From contig NZ_BDAM01000006.1 of the NCBI RefSeq assembly GCF_001895045.1, forward strand, positions 1-64,000: a DNA stretch of 64,000 bases, written 5' to 3'. The notes under the pieces are model-generated. The model saw nothing but the letters and a program-made list of their open reading frames with translations, made no database searches and was not told where the DNA came from. The position numbers and the translations under genes were made by a program. This document shows positions 17,640 through 26,984 of the stretch, piece by piece. How positions within the stretch are numbered: position 1 is the first letter of the stretch; every line of letters begins with the position of its first letter. This stretch comes from Rhodococcus coprophilus NBRC 100603 (lineage in GTDB: Bacteria > Actinomycetota > Actinomycetes > Mycobacteriales > Mycobacteriaceae).

Positions 17640-18954
17640 TGCTCGTCCTCCTCGGGGTGTTCTCCTCCGAGTCTGCCAGTTCCCCGCGACGCGCTGCGGT
17701 CCGCTGCCGCAGAACCTGCCATGAGCTGCGCGGATGCACACCCGCCTCGCGGCGCGCACGGCCGCGCGTCACAAGAACACCGATGATCGCGATCACCCAG
17801 ACGGGATACTGCGCGAGCCACGCGACACGGAACGCGTCGAAGGTGTACCCGCCGAGCCGTTCGAGGACGAGACCCATCGTCTGCACGACGAGCAGGGTGG
17901 CGAGGAACCCTCCGATGTTGACGATGCCGTTCGCGGTCCCCAGTGCGGAGCCGGGATTGAACGTACGGGCGTAATCGAACCCGATCATCGAACCCGGGCC
18001 GCCTACGGAGATGACGACGATGAGCAGCACGAGCAACGCGATCGGCGCCGGACCGGGCAGCGCCAGCACCACCGTCCAGATCGTCGCGTTCGCCAGCATG
18101 ATGGCAAGCACCATCCAGGAACGCCGCAGAGGAAAGCGGCCGGACAAGATGCCGAGGACGGGTCCCGCCGCGATCGCGGTGACCACCGAGACAGTCAGCA
18201 TCGTGCCGGCGGTGGCTGCCGACAGCCCCTGCGCGGAGACCAGATAGGGAACACCCCACATCAACGCGAAGGTCGTCACCGAGAACTGGGTGCCCATGTG
18301 GGTGAAGAAGCCCAGCTTGGTACCCGGACGCCGCCACACCACACCGATCTGTGCGACCAACTCGCGAAGACCCATCGGCTGTGTCGCCGGCGCGTCCCCG
18401 TACGGCGCATCACGCACCGTCGCGATGACGAGGATGCAGGCGAACACACCGATCGACGCGGCGCTGCCGTACGCCGCCGTCCATCCCACATCGGTCAGCA
18501 CCAGCACGAACGGAACCGCGGACAGCACCTGCCCGATCTGGCCGAGGATCCCCGTCAGCTGCGAGACGAGGGGCACCCGTCGCGGTGCGAACCACACCGG
18601 CACCAGCCGGAGAACCGAGATGAACGTGAGCGCATCGCCCGCGCCGACGAAGACCCGGGCGATATAGGCGATCGGCAACGACTCCGTGGTGGCGAGCACC
18701 AACTGGGCCACCGCCATGACCGCCGCACCGATCGCGATGACCCAGCGCGAACCGAACCGATCGAGGAGCACTCCCGCGGGGATCTGCATGCCCGCGTAGA
18801 CGACGAGCTGGAGCACGACGAACCCCGACAGCACCGAAGGGGAAATCTCGAAACGCTCGGTCGCGGCGAGTCCTGAGACGCCGAAGGCCGTCCGGTGCAG
18901 GACCGCCACGACATAGGCGAATACTCCGACACTCCAGACCAGCCACGCTCTCAT
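17614..18954 (-). CDS. MFS transporter
   Basis: A 446-aa integral membrane protein with about 12 hydrophobic helices. The motif between helices 2 and 3 is GVLLDRFGSRWV, the classic MFS loop. The C-terminal 50 residues are a charged cytoplasmic tail (RARREAGVHPRSSWQVLRQR). The substrate cannot be told; the sequence is closest in feel to the nitrate/sugar-phosphate type MFS proteins. It overlaps the downstream RelQ-like gene by 26 nt, which links its expression to alarmone synthesis. Confidence 0.82.
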   Translation of the reverse strand: MRAWLVWSVGVFAYVVAVLHRTAFGVSGLAATERFEISPSVLSGFVVLQLVVYAGMQIPAGVLLDRFGSRWVIAIGAAVMAVAQLVLATTESLPIAYIARVFVGAGDALTFISVLRLVPVWFAPRRVPLVSQLTGILGQIGQVLSAVPFVLVLTDVGWTAAYGSAASIGVFACILVIATVRDAPYGDAPATQPMGLRELVAQIGVVWRRPGTKLGFFTHMGTQFSVTTFALMWGVPYLVSAQGLSAATAGTMLTVSVVTAIAAGPVLGILSGRFPLRRSWMVLAIMLANATIWTVVLALPGPAPIALLVLLIVVISVGGPGSMIGFDYARTFNPGSALGTANGIVNIGGFLATLLVVQTMGLVLERLGGYTFDAFRVAWLAQYPVWVIAIIGVLVTRGRARREAGVHPRSSWQVLRQRTAARRGELADSEENTPRRTSSDTDGGRP

Positions 18955-19148
18955 GATGGACGAACGTTACTCCCACGCTCGATCTTGTCGGCGGGAAGAT
19001 CGAGTCGCGCGATCCGGGCCGGTGTGAGCGCAACTCCCCGACCACGATTCCACCGGTGCCGTTGCCGTACACGTTCGCGGCGAGCGGGCACGGGCGCCCG
19101 GGCTGAAATCGCCATGAGCGCACCCCGGCCGTGTCTAGGGTGGGAACC

Positions 19149-19721
19149 ATGGCGAACGACTGGGTTTCCCTACAACGCACCGCTCGGCGCGAGTTCGACA
19201 GTCGCGTCGCGCGGATCACCGACTGGCACGCTTCCACCCCCGACACCGAATGGGACGTTGCCGCTCTGGTCCGGCACGTCGTCGACGAACAGCGCTGGGT
19301 AGCGCCGTTGCTGTCGGGACGCACACTCGAGGAGGCCGAGGCTGCTCTCGAACCGCTCGGCGACGACCTTGCCGCCGACTGGGCCAAATTCTCCGAGCAG
19401 GCGACCGAGGCGTGGGCCGCGACGCCGGCCGACCAGGAAGTCCAACTGTCCTACGGCGCGGTGCCGTGCATCGATTATCTGAGGCAGCAGGTCGGCGACA
19501 TCGCCGTGCACGCGTGGGATCTCGCACGGGCCACCGGATCGGACGAGCAACTCGATCCGGTTCTCGTCGATGCCATCTGGAAGGACCTCGAGCCGCAGAC
19601 CGACATGCTGGCAGGCAGCGGGTTGTTCGCCGATCCCGTGCCTGTCGGCACCGATGCTTCCGTGCAGGACCGCCTGCTCGCTCTCACCGGACGCGACCCC
19701 CGCCGGCACGGAGCGTCATGA
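19149..19721 (+). CDS. TIGR03086-type metal-binding protein (DinB/mycothiol-dependent fold)
   Basis: A 190-aa protein of the maleylpyruvate-isomerase/DinB fold. The metal ligands expected for the fold are visible as His in [11 protein letters not shown] and in [15 protein letters not shown] (HxWD). Relatives are thought to be mycothiol-dependent thioltransferases, but most have no assigned reaction. ATG 19149 has GTGGGAA upstream. Its last codon overlaps the ilvD start (ATGA), so the two are translated together. Confidence 0.8.
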   Translation: MANDWVSLQRTARREFDSRVARITDWHASTPDTEWDVAALVRHVVDEQRWVAPLLSGRTLEEAEAALEPLGDDLAADWAKFSEQATEAWAATPADQEVQLSYGAVPCIDYLRQQVGDIAVHAWDLARATGSDEQLDPVLVDAIWKDLEPQTDMLAGSGLFADPVPVGTDASVQDRLLALTGRDPRRHGAS

Positions 19722-21430
19722 CCGATCGGCCCGAGCAGCACGTCCCCGACCTCAAACCCCGCAGCCGCGACGTCACCGACGGAATCGAGAAGACCGCCTC
19801 CCGCGGCATGCTCCGCGCGGTGGGCATGGGCGACGACGACTGGGACAAACCGCAAATCGGGGTCGCGTCGTCGTGGAACGAGATCACCCCGTGCAATCTG
19901 TCGCTCGACCGGTTGGCGCAGGCCGTGAAGGAGGGCGTGCACGCCGCCGGGGGGTATCCGCTCGAGTTCGGCACCATCTCCGTGTCCGACGGCATCTCGA
20001 TGGGGCACGAGGGGATGCACTTCTCCCTCGTGTCGCGGGAGGTGATCGCCGACAGTGTGGAGACGGTGATGCAGGCCGAGCGACTCGATGGATCGGTGCT
20101 GCTGGCCGGGTGCGACAAGTCGCTGCCAGGCATGCTCATGGCCGCCGCCCGCCTCGACCTCGCGTCGGTGTTCCTGTACGCCGGATCGATCCTGCCGGGA
20201 GTAGCAAAACTCTCCGACGGCACCGAACGCGATGTGACGATCATCGATGCGTTCGAAGCCGTCGGCGCATGCGCGCGGGGCCTTATGTCGGAAGCCGACC
20301 TCGGTGCCATCGAGCGGGCCATCTGTCCGGGAGAAGGCGCATGTGGAGGCATGTATACCGCGAACACGATGGCCAGTGCGGCCGAAGCCCTCGGCATGTC
20401 GCTGCCCGGGAGCGCGTCGCCGCCGGCCGTCGACCGCCGGCGCGACGGATTCGCGCGGCGTAGCGGGCAAGCGGTGGTGGAACTGCTGCACCGCGGGATC
20501 ACCGCGTCCGACATCCTGACGAAGGAAGCGTTCGAGAACGCGATTGCCGTGGTCATGGCGTTCGGTGGATCCACCAACGCGGTCCTTCATCTACTCGCCA
20601 TCGCGCACGAGGCGCAGGTGGAACTCACCCTCGACGACTTCGTACGCGTCGGTGCGCGGGTGCCGCACCTCGCCGACGTCAAACCGTTCGGCACCCATGT
20701 CATGAAAGATGTCGACCACATCGGCGGCGTACCGGTGATCATGAAGGCGTTGCTCGACGCCGGACTGCTGCACGGCGACTGTCTCACCGTCACCGGCCGC
20801 ACGCTGTCGGAGAATCTCGCGGGCATCGCCCCGCCCGATCCCGACGGCAAGGTGCTGCGCGCTCTGAGCAACCCGATTCATCCCACCGGCGGTATCACCA
20901 TCCTGCGCGGCACGCTCGCTCCCGGCGGTGCGGTCGTGAAGTCGGCGGGATTCGACGAGTCGGTATTCGAAGGCACCGCGCGGGTATTCGAGCGGGAACG
21001 TGCGGCGATGGACGCGCTCGAGGACGGCACCATCACGGTGGGCGACGTCGTGGTCATCCGGTACGAAGGCCCGAAGGGTGGGCCCGGGATGCGGGAGATG
21101 CTCGCGATCACCGGCGCCATCAAGGGCGCGGGGCTCGGAAAGGACGTCCTGTTGCTCACCGACGGGCGCTTCTCCGGTGGCACGACCGGCCTGTGCGTCG
21201 GGCATGTCGCACCCGAAGCCGTCGACGGCGGACCCATCGCCTTCGTCCGCGACGGCGACCGGATTCGACTCGACGTGGCGAACGGCCTCCTCGACGTGCT
21301 GGTGAGCGACGACGAGATGGCGGCGCGGCAGCAAGGGTGGGAACCGTTGCCGCCGCGATACACACGGGGCGTGCTCGCGAAGTACACAAAACTGGTCGGC
21401 TCCGCGTCGCACGGCGCGGTGTGCGAATAA
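19718..21430 (+). CDS. ilvD: Dihydroxy-acid dehydratase
   Basis: Iron-sulfur enzyme of valine, leucine and isoleucine synthesis, removing water from 2,3-dihydroxy acids. It has 570 aa, the normal length. Cluster-binding cysteines lie in [11 protein letters not shown] and [36 protein letters not shown] and [17 protein letters not shown] are conserved blocks, the latter near the active site. It starts at ATG 19718, overlapping the upstream gene. It is apart from the other ilv genes. Confidence 0.96.
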   Translation: MTDRPEQHVPDLKPRSRDVTDGIEKTASRGMLRAVGMGDDDWDKPQIGVASSWNEITPCNLSLDRLAQAVKEGVHAAGGYPLEFGTISVSDGISMGHEGMHFSLVSREVIADSVETVMQAERLDGSVLLAGCDKSLPGMLMAAARLDLASVFLYAGSILPGVAKLSDGTERDVTIIDAFEAVGACARGLMSEADLGAIERAICPGEGACGGMYTANTMASAAEALGMSLPGSASPPAVDRRRDGFARRSGQAVVELLHRGITASDILTKEAFENAIAVVMAFGGSTNAVLHLLAIAHEAQVELTLDDFVRVGARVPHLADVKPFGTHVMKDVDHIGGVPVIMKALLDAGLLHGDCLTVTGRTLSENLAGIAPPDPDGKVLRALSNPIHPTGGITILRGTLAPGGAVVKSAGFDESVFEGTARVFERERAAMDALEDGTITVGDVVVIRYEGPKGGPGMREMLAITGAIKGAGLGKDVLLLTDGRFSGGTTGLCVGHVAPEAVDGGPIAFVRDGDRIRLDVANGLLDVLVSDDEMAARQQGWEPLPPRYTRGVLAKYTKLVGSASHGAVCE

Positions 21431-21455
21431 CGCCGATTCACCTTGTGCGGGAAGG

Positions 21456-21480
21456 GCTTCCGGCTAGATCGGCCGGAAGC
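21456..21480. terminator. Hairpin between ilvD and the convergent protease gene
   Basis: GGCTTCCGGC-type arms (21456-21464 with 21472-21480, perfect 9 bp) lie 25 nt after the ilvD stop and overlap the end of the convergent protease gene. Possible ilvD terminator. Confidence 0.5.
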
Positions 21481-22126
21481 CAGTTCCTGCACCTCCGCGA
21501 GCGGTGATGTCGGCGAAAATCACGTCGATGTTCGTTCCGACCTGCGGGCCGGCACACGGCGCGAACAGGTAGGCGTTGACCATCGCGACGAGGGTCGTGC
21601 CCACCACGAGCGGTGCGCCCGAATCACCCTCGATCACGCACACCTGGGTCCAGGTTTCCTGCGAGCCGAAGACGTCGCCCCACACGACACCGCAGGTGTT
21701 GCCTGTCGTGCGGCCCTCTTTGCACGCGACGTCGGGGAAGCCGGCGGGCGATCCCAATGCGGTGATGGTGGTGTTTCCCACCCGATTGACCGGCACGACC
21801 TTGCCTCGATCGAACTCGATGACCGCGTAGTCGAGCACGGTGTTCGCGGAGACGATCCGGCCGACGGGACCGGCCGCGGGGTCGTACTCGGCCTTCACGG
21901 TCATGCCGGGGAGACCGCAATGCGCCGCGGTCAGGCCGACGAGACGACCAGCGGCATCGTTTCCGATGGTGGTGAGCGTGCAGTCGTAGATGTCCTGACC
22001 ACCGTCGCCGAGAGTGATCCCCGAACCCCCACCGAGGGTGACAGGAGGTGCTGCGGTAGCAATCCCCATCCCGGCGCCCGCCGAAGCGAGCATTGCTACG
22101 GCCAGTACAGCGAGCCTTCTGAACAT
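21464..22126 (-). CDS. Secreted trypsin-like serine protease
   Basis: An exported 220-aa S1-family peptidase. The signal peptide is MFRRLAVLAVAMLASAGAG, cleaved near ATAAP. The catalytic triad is visible: His in GLTAAHCG, Asp in VLDYAVIEF and Ser in VIEGDSGAPLV. Cysteines at IYDCT, AHCG, VACKE, NTCGV, VCVIE and APCAG suggest three disulfides. The start ATG 22126 follows GAGGGACACG. It has no pro-domain of alpha-lytic type, so it may be made directly in active form. Confidence 0.88.
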   Translation of the reverse strand: MFRRLAVLAVAMLASAGAGMGIATAAPPVTLGGGSGITLGDGGQDIYDCTLTTIGNDAAGRLVGLTAAHCGLPGMTVKAEYDPAAGPVGRIVSANTVLDYAVIEFDRGKVVPVNRVGNTTITALGSPAGFPDVACKEGRTTGNTCGVVWGDVFGSQETWTQVCVIEGDSGAPLVVGTTLVAMVNAYLFAPCAGPQVGTNIDVIFADITARGGAGTGFRPI

Positions 22127-22168
22127 CGTGTCCCTCTCGCGCGGCGGGCGACCTTCGTTGTGAGGGTA

Positions 22169-23002
22169 CTAGAGGTCGGTGCTGGTTTTCGGGGTTGCGC
22201 CGAGACTTTCCAGGGCTTTTCGGGCCTCCTCGAGTTCACGGCTGAGCAGCGCGACTCGTTCCTCGGCCGCGCTTCGGGCCGCGTCGATCACGGACTGGAC
22301 TGCCTCGACGGCACCGGGATCAGCGAGTTCTTTGACTGCCCGTTCGACGGCATCGGGTGCCACGGGTGACGGCTTGCCGACCTTCCGTGTGCCGTGCGCG
22401 ATTCCGACGGTCCATTCGCTCTCGGGGTCGATGGTGATCGTGATGCTGATCGTGGGCGCCTTCTTCGCCTTGCGGGCCGGGGCTTTCGGCTTGGCGGGCG
22501 ACGCGGGCGCGGCGGAACCGGGGGTCGTGTCGTTCACGGGTTTCGTCTCCTCGACGCTCTTGGTCTGGGCACCACGCACCGAAGCCGCCGACCTCGACGT
22601 GGGTTGGGCGGCAGCGGGACCGGCGGCAACAGGCTGGGGTGCAGCGGGCTTGGGGGCAGAAGGCTTGGGGGCAGAAAGGGCCGCAGCCTGGGACGTCGAC
22701 GCCACCACCTTCGCGGGAGCGGACTTCGTGGCCGCCGCCTTCTTCGCCGGCGCCCCGGCCGGTTGCCGGGTCAGGCGGAGTTCGTCGGACTCGAACGGCA
22801 ACTCGTCGTCGACCCCTTTCGGCCGCACCATGACGGTGGTGCCGGATACCGAGATCACCCGCGCCGACGCGCCGGGTTCGATGCCGAGGCTCGGGATGCC
22901 GTCGATGAGATATACAGTCGCGCGACGACCCTCCGCGAGTGCATCACTCAACTCGCCGAGTTGCTCCTCCGTCAGATGGTCCGCGCGTGTGCGGGGCGAC
23001 AT
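22169..23002 (-). CDS. Conserved mycolata protein with Ala/Pro/Lys-rich linker (probably DUF6319)
   Basis: A 277-aa protein. The N-terminal ~75 residues form a compact domain (LTEEQLGELSDALAEGRRA to VMVRPKGVDDELPFESDEL). A long Ala/Pro/Lys-rich linker resembling histone-like tails follows (about 80-180). The C-terminal part has a beta segment ISITITIDPESEWTVGI and a coiled coil (RSAAEERVALLSRELEEARK). I believe this is the uncharacterised DUF6319 family. ATG 23002 follows GAAAGGACATGC. It diverges from a nucleotidyl cyclase gene, 136 bp apart. The basic linker could touch nucleic acid, but that is a guess. Confidence 0.72.
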   Translation of the reverse strand: MSPRTRADHLTEEQLGELSDALAEGRRATVYLIDGIPSLGIEPGASARVISVSGTTVMVRPKGVDDELPFESDELRLTRQPAGAPAKKAAATKSAPAKVVASTSQAAALSAPKPSAPKPAAPQPVAAGPAAAQPTSRSAASVRGAQTKSVEETKPVNDTTPGSAAPASPAKPKAPARKAKKAPTISITITIDPESEWTVGIAHGTRKVGKPSPVAPDAVERAVKELADPGAVEAVQSVIDAARSAAEERVALLSRELEEARKALESLGATPKTSTDL

Positions 23003-23053
23003 GCATGTCCTTTCTCGGCTCGCTGGATTGTCCGGCGCTTTTTCGACGCCAAC

Positions 23054-23073
23054 TGTCGCACATGTGTACGACA
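23054..23073. promoter_or_regulatory. 20-bp inverted repeat between DUF6319 and cyclase genes
   Basis: Arms TGTCG and CGACA enclose a partly symmetric centre (ACATGT); 16 of 20 positions are symmetric. It lies in the middle of the 136-bp divergent region and is a candidate operator for either gene. Confidence 0.35.
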
Positions 23074-23138
23074 CGACACCGAGCGCCGGGGGCGGAATCT
23101 ACAGCCCCCGCAACCGGAGGACAGGTAAGGATGGTCTC

Positions 23139-24257
23139 GTGACCCCGTCCGATGAGCGATCGCAGGCCACCCCCGAGGTGGTTGCGACGATCCGAGCCGA
23201 GCTCGAACGCACCCTGCTGGGCGTTCGCCGATACACCTTGCGCGAGGTCGCGGACCTCGCCGGGCTGGAGCCGACCCGGGTCCGCCAGTTGTGGCAGGCC
23301 CTGGGATTCACGGTCGACTCCGACCCGGGCGCGGTCATGTTCACCGACGGGGATCTCGGCGCCCTGCGCAATATCGCAGCGATTCTCGGCAGCGGCGCCG
23401 TCGACCCCTCCGCCGAGATATCCGCGGCGCGTTCGCTGGGACAGTCGATGTCGCGGCTGAGCGAATGGCAGTTCGCCCTCTTGAGCAGCCACGTCGTCTC
23501 CCAGCTCTCCACCGCATACGGCACCGCGTCGACGCCCCCGGAAGACGAGGAGATCCGCGAGTTCGTCGATGACATCCTCCGCCGGGTGGCGAACCGTGCC
23601 GAGAGCCTCCAGGGCTACATGTGGCGTCGGCACCTGGTTGCCACGACCAACCGCACGGCCGTCCGGGCACAGGGTGAGGGTGACGCGCAGACCCGTCCGC
23701 TCGTCGTCGGGTTCGCCGACATGGTCGGGTACACCCAGTTGACGCGGCGTATCGATGCCGACGAACTCAACGTGCTGCTCGATCACTTCGAGGCCGCGGT
23801 GTCCGGCGTGATCACCCGGCACGCCGGCTGGGTGATCAAGACCGTAGGCGACGAGGTGATGTTCGCCTCCGAAGATGCGGTCGACGCCGCGCGGATCGCG
23901 CTCGAACTGCAGGAGGCGTTCGCGGCGTTCGAGGACACACCCGCCCTGCGGATCGGTCTGGCCTCGGGCCCGGCGCTGGCCCGGTTCGGCGACCTGTTCG
24001 GTTCGGTGGTCAACATCGCCGCACGGTTGACCGGTGCCGCTCGCCCCGGTTCCGTCCTGGTCGACGAGCAACTCGCGGCCGCGCTCGAGGGCCACGACGA
24101 ATTCCGGCTCCACGCCGTGCGGAACTTGCGGGTCAAGGACTTCCGCCACTCCCGTGCCTATGTGTTGCGCCCTTCGCGGCACCCCAGCGGGGACGCACGC
24201 AACGAGACCCCGCCTCCCCCTGCAGGAACCGCGGCGCCAGCCGATCCTGCTGCGTGA
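23139..24257 (+). CDS. Class III adenylate/guanylate cyclase with helical regulatory domain
   Basis: Makes cyclic AMP (or cGMP). It has 372 aa. The N-terminal ~180 residues are helical, beginning with a MerR-like helix-turn-helix (YTLREVADLAGLEPTRVRQL), as in mycobacterial Rv1264 and Rv2212, where this part controls activity. The cyclase domain (about 185-350) has metal-binding GFADMVGYT, the adenine-selecting Lys and second metal Asp in IKTVGDEVMF, DLFGSVVNIAARL with the transition-state Asn/Arg, and no membrane segment. GTG 23139 follows AAGGA. A disordered Pro/Ala tail ends it. Confidence 0.9.
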   Translation: MTPSDERSQATPEVVATIRAELERTLLGVRRYTLREVADLAGLEPTRVRQLWQALGFTVDSDPGAVMFTDGDLGALRNIAAILGSGAVDPSAEISAARSLGQSMSRLSEWQFALLSSHVVSQLSTAYGTASTPPEDEEIREFVDDILRRVANRAESLQGYMWRRHLVATTNRTAVRAQGEGDAQTRPLVVGFADMVGYTQLTRRIDADELNVLLDHFEAAVSGVITRHAGWVIKTVGDEVMFASEDAVDAARIALELQEAFAAFEDTPALRIGLASGPALARFGDLFGSVVNIAARLTGAARPGSVLVDEQLAAALEGHDEFRLHAVRNLRVKDFRHSRAYVLRPSRHPSGDARNETPPPPAGTAAPADPAA

Positions 24258-24359
24258 TCTCCGGCAGGACCGGAGAATTCGAGCAGGGCCGAACACCAGC
24301 GGTTACGATGCGCGCAGTCTCGCCCATGCTCCGGTACCACCTTCGTCCGGAAGGCACCC

Positions 24360-25874
24360 GTGTCCGAAACAGCCACTTCGGCCCAGAAGACCCGTATGAC
24401 ACGGTCGCAGGTGTGGCTGCTCACGGTCGCGTGTGCGGCGGTCGCCACCGTGATCGCGGCAATGGCGTCGCTCAACACGGCACTGCCGGATATCGCGGTC
24501 GAGACGGGGGCGACCCAGGCCCAGCTCACGTGGATCGTCGACGGGTACACCCTCGCGCTCGCGGCGCTGCTGCTCCCGGCGGGCGCGCTCGGAGACAGGT
24601 TCGGGCGGCGCGGCGTCATGCTGGCGGGGCTCGTCGTCTTCGGGATCGGGTCGGCGCTTCCCCTGTTCGTTTCCGATCCGACCTGGTTGATCGCCGCTCG
24701 CGCCGTGGCCGGGGTGGGCGCCGCGCTCGTCATGCCTGCGACGCTGTCCCTGATCACCGCTGCGTTCCCCGCGGAGCATCGGTCCCGGGGCATCGGAATC
24801 TGGGCGGGTGTAGCCGGATCCGGCGCGGTCATCGGCATGCTCGCATCGGGCGTCATTCTCGAGTACTGGTCGTGGGAGGTCATCTTCGCGGGGTTCGCGG
24901 TGATATCGGTTGTGCTCGTCATCGCAGGTGCCACGGTGGGGTCTTCCCGTGCGGCGGAACCGGCCCGGTTCGACATCTTGGGAGCCGTGCTCGTCGTCGC
25001 TGCGGTCGGGCTGTTCGTCCTCGGCGTGATGGAGGGCCCCCAACGGGGATGGGTCGACCCGCTCACCGTCGGATCCCTGGTCACGGGGGTGGTCGCAGGA
25101 GTGGTGTTCGTACTCGTCGAGCGGCGTTCACCAGCACCCCTGCTCGACGTACGGCTCTTCACCCAGCGCGCGTTCGCCGTCGGAGCGGGCAGCCTCACGC
25201 TGCAGTATCTCGCCGGTTTCGGCGTCTTCTACCTCATCGTGCAATACCTGCAACTGGTGCTGGGGTATTCGCCGCTGATGTCGGCGGTGGCCCTCACCCC
25301 GATCTTCCTGGTGGTGATGGCACTCTCGGTGGGGATGCCGATGTTGTTGCGGTGGTTCGGCCTCCGTGTCCTCATGAGTGCCGGGCTCGCACTCATCGGG
25401 GTATCGCTGATCGTCATGGGCCTGCTGGACGCGGACTCGTCGTACACCGACGTCGCGCTCGCGATGGCGATCGCGGGTGTAGGGATCGGCGTCTGCACCG
25501 CGCCCGCGACGCACGCGATCGTCACCAATACCCCGGAAGACCAGCTCGGTGTCGCGTCGGCGGTCAACGACGCGACCCGCGAGGTGGGTGCCGCCATCGG
25601 AGTGGCTGTCGCGGGCAGCGTGCTCGCCGCCGCGTACGGGCACCGGATCGATCCCGTAGCGCCGTCGATTCCAGAACCGGCGCGCAGCGCCGTGCAGGAT
25701 TCGCTCGCCGCGGCCGTACAGGTCGCCGAAGCTGCGGGTCCGCAGGGTGACGCTCTCGCCGACGTGGCCCGGGACGCCTTTCTCGCGGGTATGCAGCAGG
25801 GCATGTGGGCGCTCGCCGCAATCCTGCTGGTCGGTGCGGTCGCATCGGCGCTGTGGGCTCCTGCCCGCTCGTAG
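24360..25874 (+). CDS. MFS transporter, DHA2 (14-helix) drug exporter family
   Basis: A 504-aa membrane protein with about 14 hydrophobic helices, fitting the DHA2 drug:H+ antiporters (EmrB/QacA type). It has the motif GALGDRFGRRGVM between helices 2 and 3, and GVAGSGAVIGMLASGVI as the antiporter motif C of helix 5. The N-terminus TALPDIAVETGATQAQLTWI is typical. GTG 24360 has GGAAGG 6 nt upstream. No regulator lies directly beside it. Confidence 0.88.
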   Translation: MSETATSAQKTRMTRSQVWLLTVACAAVATVIAAMASLNTALPDIAVETGATQAQLTWIVDGYTLALAALLLPAGALGDRFGRRGVMLAGLVVFGIGSALPLFVSDPTWLIAARAVAGVGAALVMPATLSLITAAFPAEHRSRGIGIWAGVAGSGAVIGMLASGVILEYWSWEVIFAGFAVISVVLVIAGATVGSSRAAEPARFDILGAVLVVAAVGLFVLGVMEGPQRGWVDPLTVGSLVTGVVAGVVFVLVERRSPAPLLDVRLFTQRAFAVGAGSLTLQYLAGFGVFYLIVQYLQLVLGYSPLMSAVALTPIFLVVMALSVGMPMLLRWFGLRVLMSAGLALIGVSLIVMGLLDADSSYTDVALAMAIAGVGIGVCTAPATHAIVTNTPEDQLGVASAVNDATREVGAAIGVAVAGSVLAAAYGHRIDPVAPSIPEPARSAVQDSLAAAVQVAEAAGPQGDALADVARDAFLAGMQQGMWALAAILLVGAVASALWAPARS

Positions 25875-25922
25875 CTGCCCTGCGCTGCTTCCGCCTTCGA
25901 CAGAACACTCTTGTCGTAGGCG

Positions 25923-25951
25923 TTGTGCTGTGCCCGCGCTCACGCTAACCT
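25923..25951 (+). promoter_or_regulatory. Sigma-A type promoter before the diiron oxygenase
   Basis: TTGTGC (25923-25928), 17-bp spacer, TAACCT (25946-25951). A transcript would begin near 25958, about 35 nt before the ATG. A TAAC/GTTA inverted pair overlaps the start site. Confidence 0.5.
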
Positions 25952-25992
25952 GACTTAACAGTTACCCGTCGTCACACTAAAAGGTGGAGACA

Positions 25993-26925
25993 ATGACCGC
26001 ATCGCTCACCCGCGAATCCAGCAAGGGTTTCGTACCCGGCATCCGGCTTTCCGATCGCGAGGAAACGGCCGGTCGTCTACTCGCTTCGTCCGCACGCAAG
26101 TCGTACGACCCGGTCGTCGAAGTGGACTGGGAAGCGCCCGTCCCCGACGACAAGTTCGGCATGACCCCCGAGTGGAGCACCCTCTACGGCACCGCACTGT
26201 GGGACGAACTCACCGACGAGCAGCGCATCGAGCTCACCAAGCACGAGGCCGCGAGCGTGTCGAGCACCGGCTTGTGGTTCGAGATCCTGCTCATGCAGAT
26301 GCTCCTGCGCGATGTCTACGACCGAAACAAGCACAGCCGGCACGTGCAGTTCGCGCTCACCGAAGTCGCCGACGAGTGCCGTCACTCCGTGATGTTCGCC
26401 CGCGCCGGTGAACGGCTGAACATGCCCGGTTACGGCCCGCCCCGCTACATCCACCACCTCGGCCGTCTGTGGGGTCACTTCTTCAAGGGCGCCAACGCGT
26501 ACGCCGCGGTCATGGCCGCAGAAGAAATCCTCGACATGATGCAGCGCGACTTCATGCGCGACGAACGCGTCCAGCCCGTCACACGTGCGGTCTCGAAGAT
26601 CCACGTCCTCGAGGAGGCGCGCCACATCCGGTTCGCTCGCGAAGAAGTGGGACGACGCCTCAACGGTGCGAGCCGCCTGCGGCTCGCGATCGAACGAATC
26701 AACACCGCGGTGGTCGTGTATTTCGTCGTCAAGAGCATGATCCACCCGGACGTCTACGCCAACGCGGGCCTCGACACCGAACGCGCTCTCGCCGAAGCCC
26801 GGAACAACACTTACCACCACGACCGGGTGCGCAAGTCCGGCGCCAAGCTCATGACGTTCCTCGACACCGTGGGCCTCATCGGCGGGCCGTCGAAGTTCCT
26901 CTTCAAGAAGGTGCACCTGCTCTAG
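25993..26925 (+). CDS. AurF-like diiron oxygenase
   Basis: A 310-aa non-haem diiron protein of the p-aminobenzoate N-oxygenase (AurF) family. Ligands appear in helices: Glu in TKHEAASVSS, EVADECRHSVMF (ExxH), AAEEILDMM, and VLEEARHIRFAREE (ExxxH pattern). AurF converts aryl amines to nitro compounds; many actinobacterial relatives have no known substrate. ATG 25993 follows AAGGTGGAG. It is followed by an SDR 59 nt downstream on the same strand, and the two may share a pathway. Confidence 0.85.
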   Translation: MTASLTRESSKGFVPGIRLSDREETAGRLLASSARKSYDPVVEVDWEAPVPDDKFGMTPEWSTLYGTALWDELTDEQRIELTKHEAASVSSTGLWFEILLMQMLLRDVYDRNKHSRHVQFALTEVADECRHSVMFARAGERLNMPGYGPPRYIHHLGRLWGHFFKGANAYAAVMAAEEILDMMQRDFMRDERVQPVTRAVSKIHVLEEARHIRFAREEVGRRLNGASRLRLAIERINTAVVVYFVVKSMIHPDVYANAGLDTERALAEARNNTYHHDRVRKSGAKLMTFLDTVGLIGGPSKFLFKKVHLL

Positions 26926-26984
26926 GCATCTGCTGAGCGGGAACGTCGGTGCACCGTCGAAGGTTTCGGCATAGCCTCCGCGGC

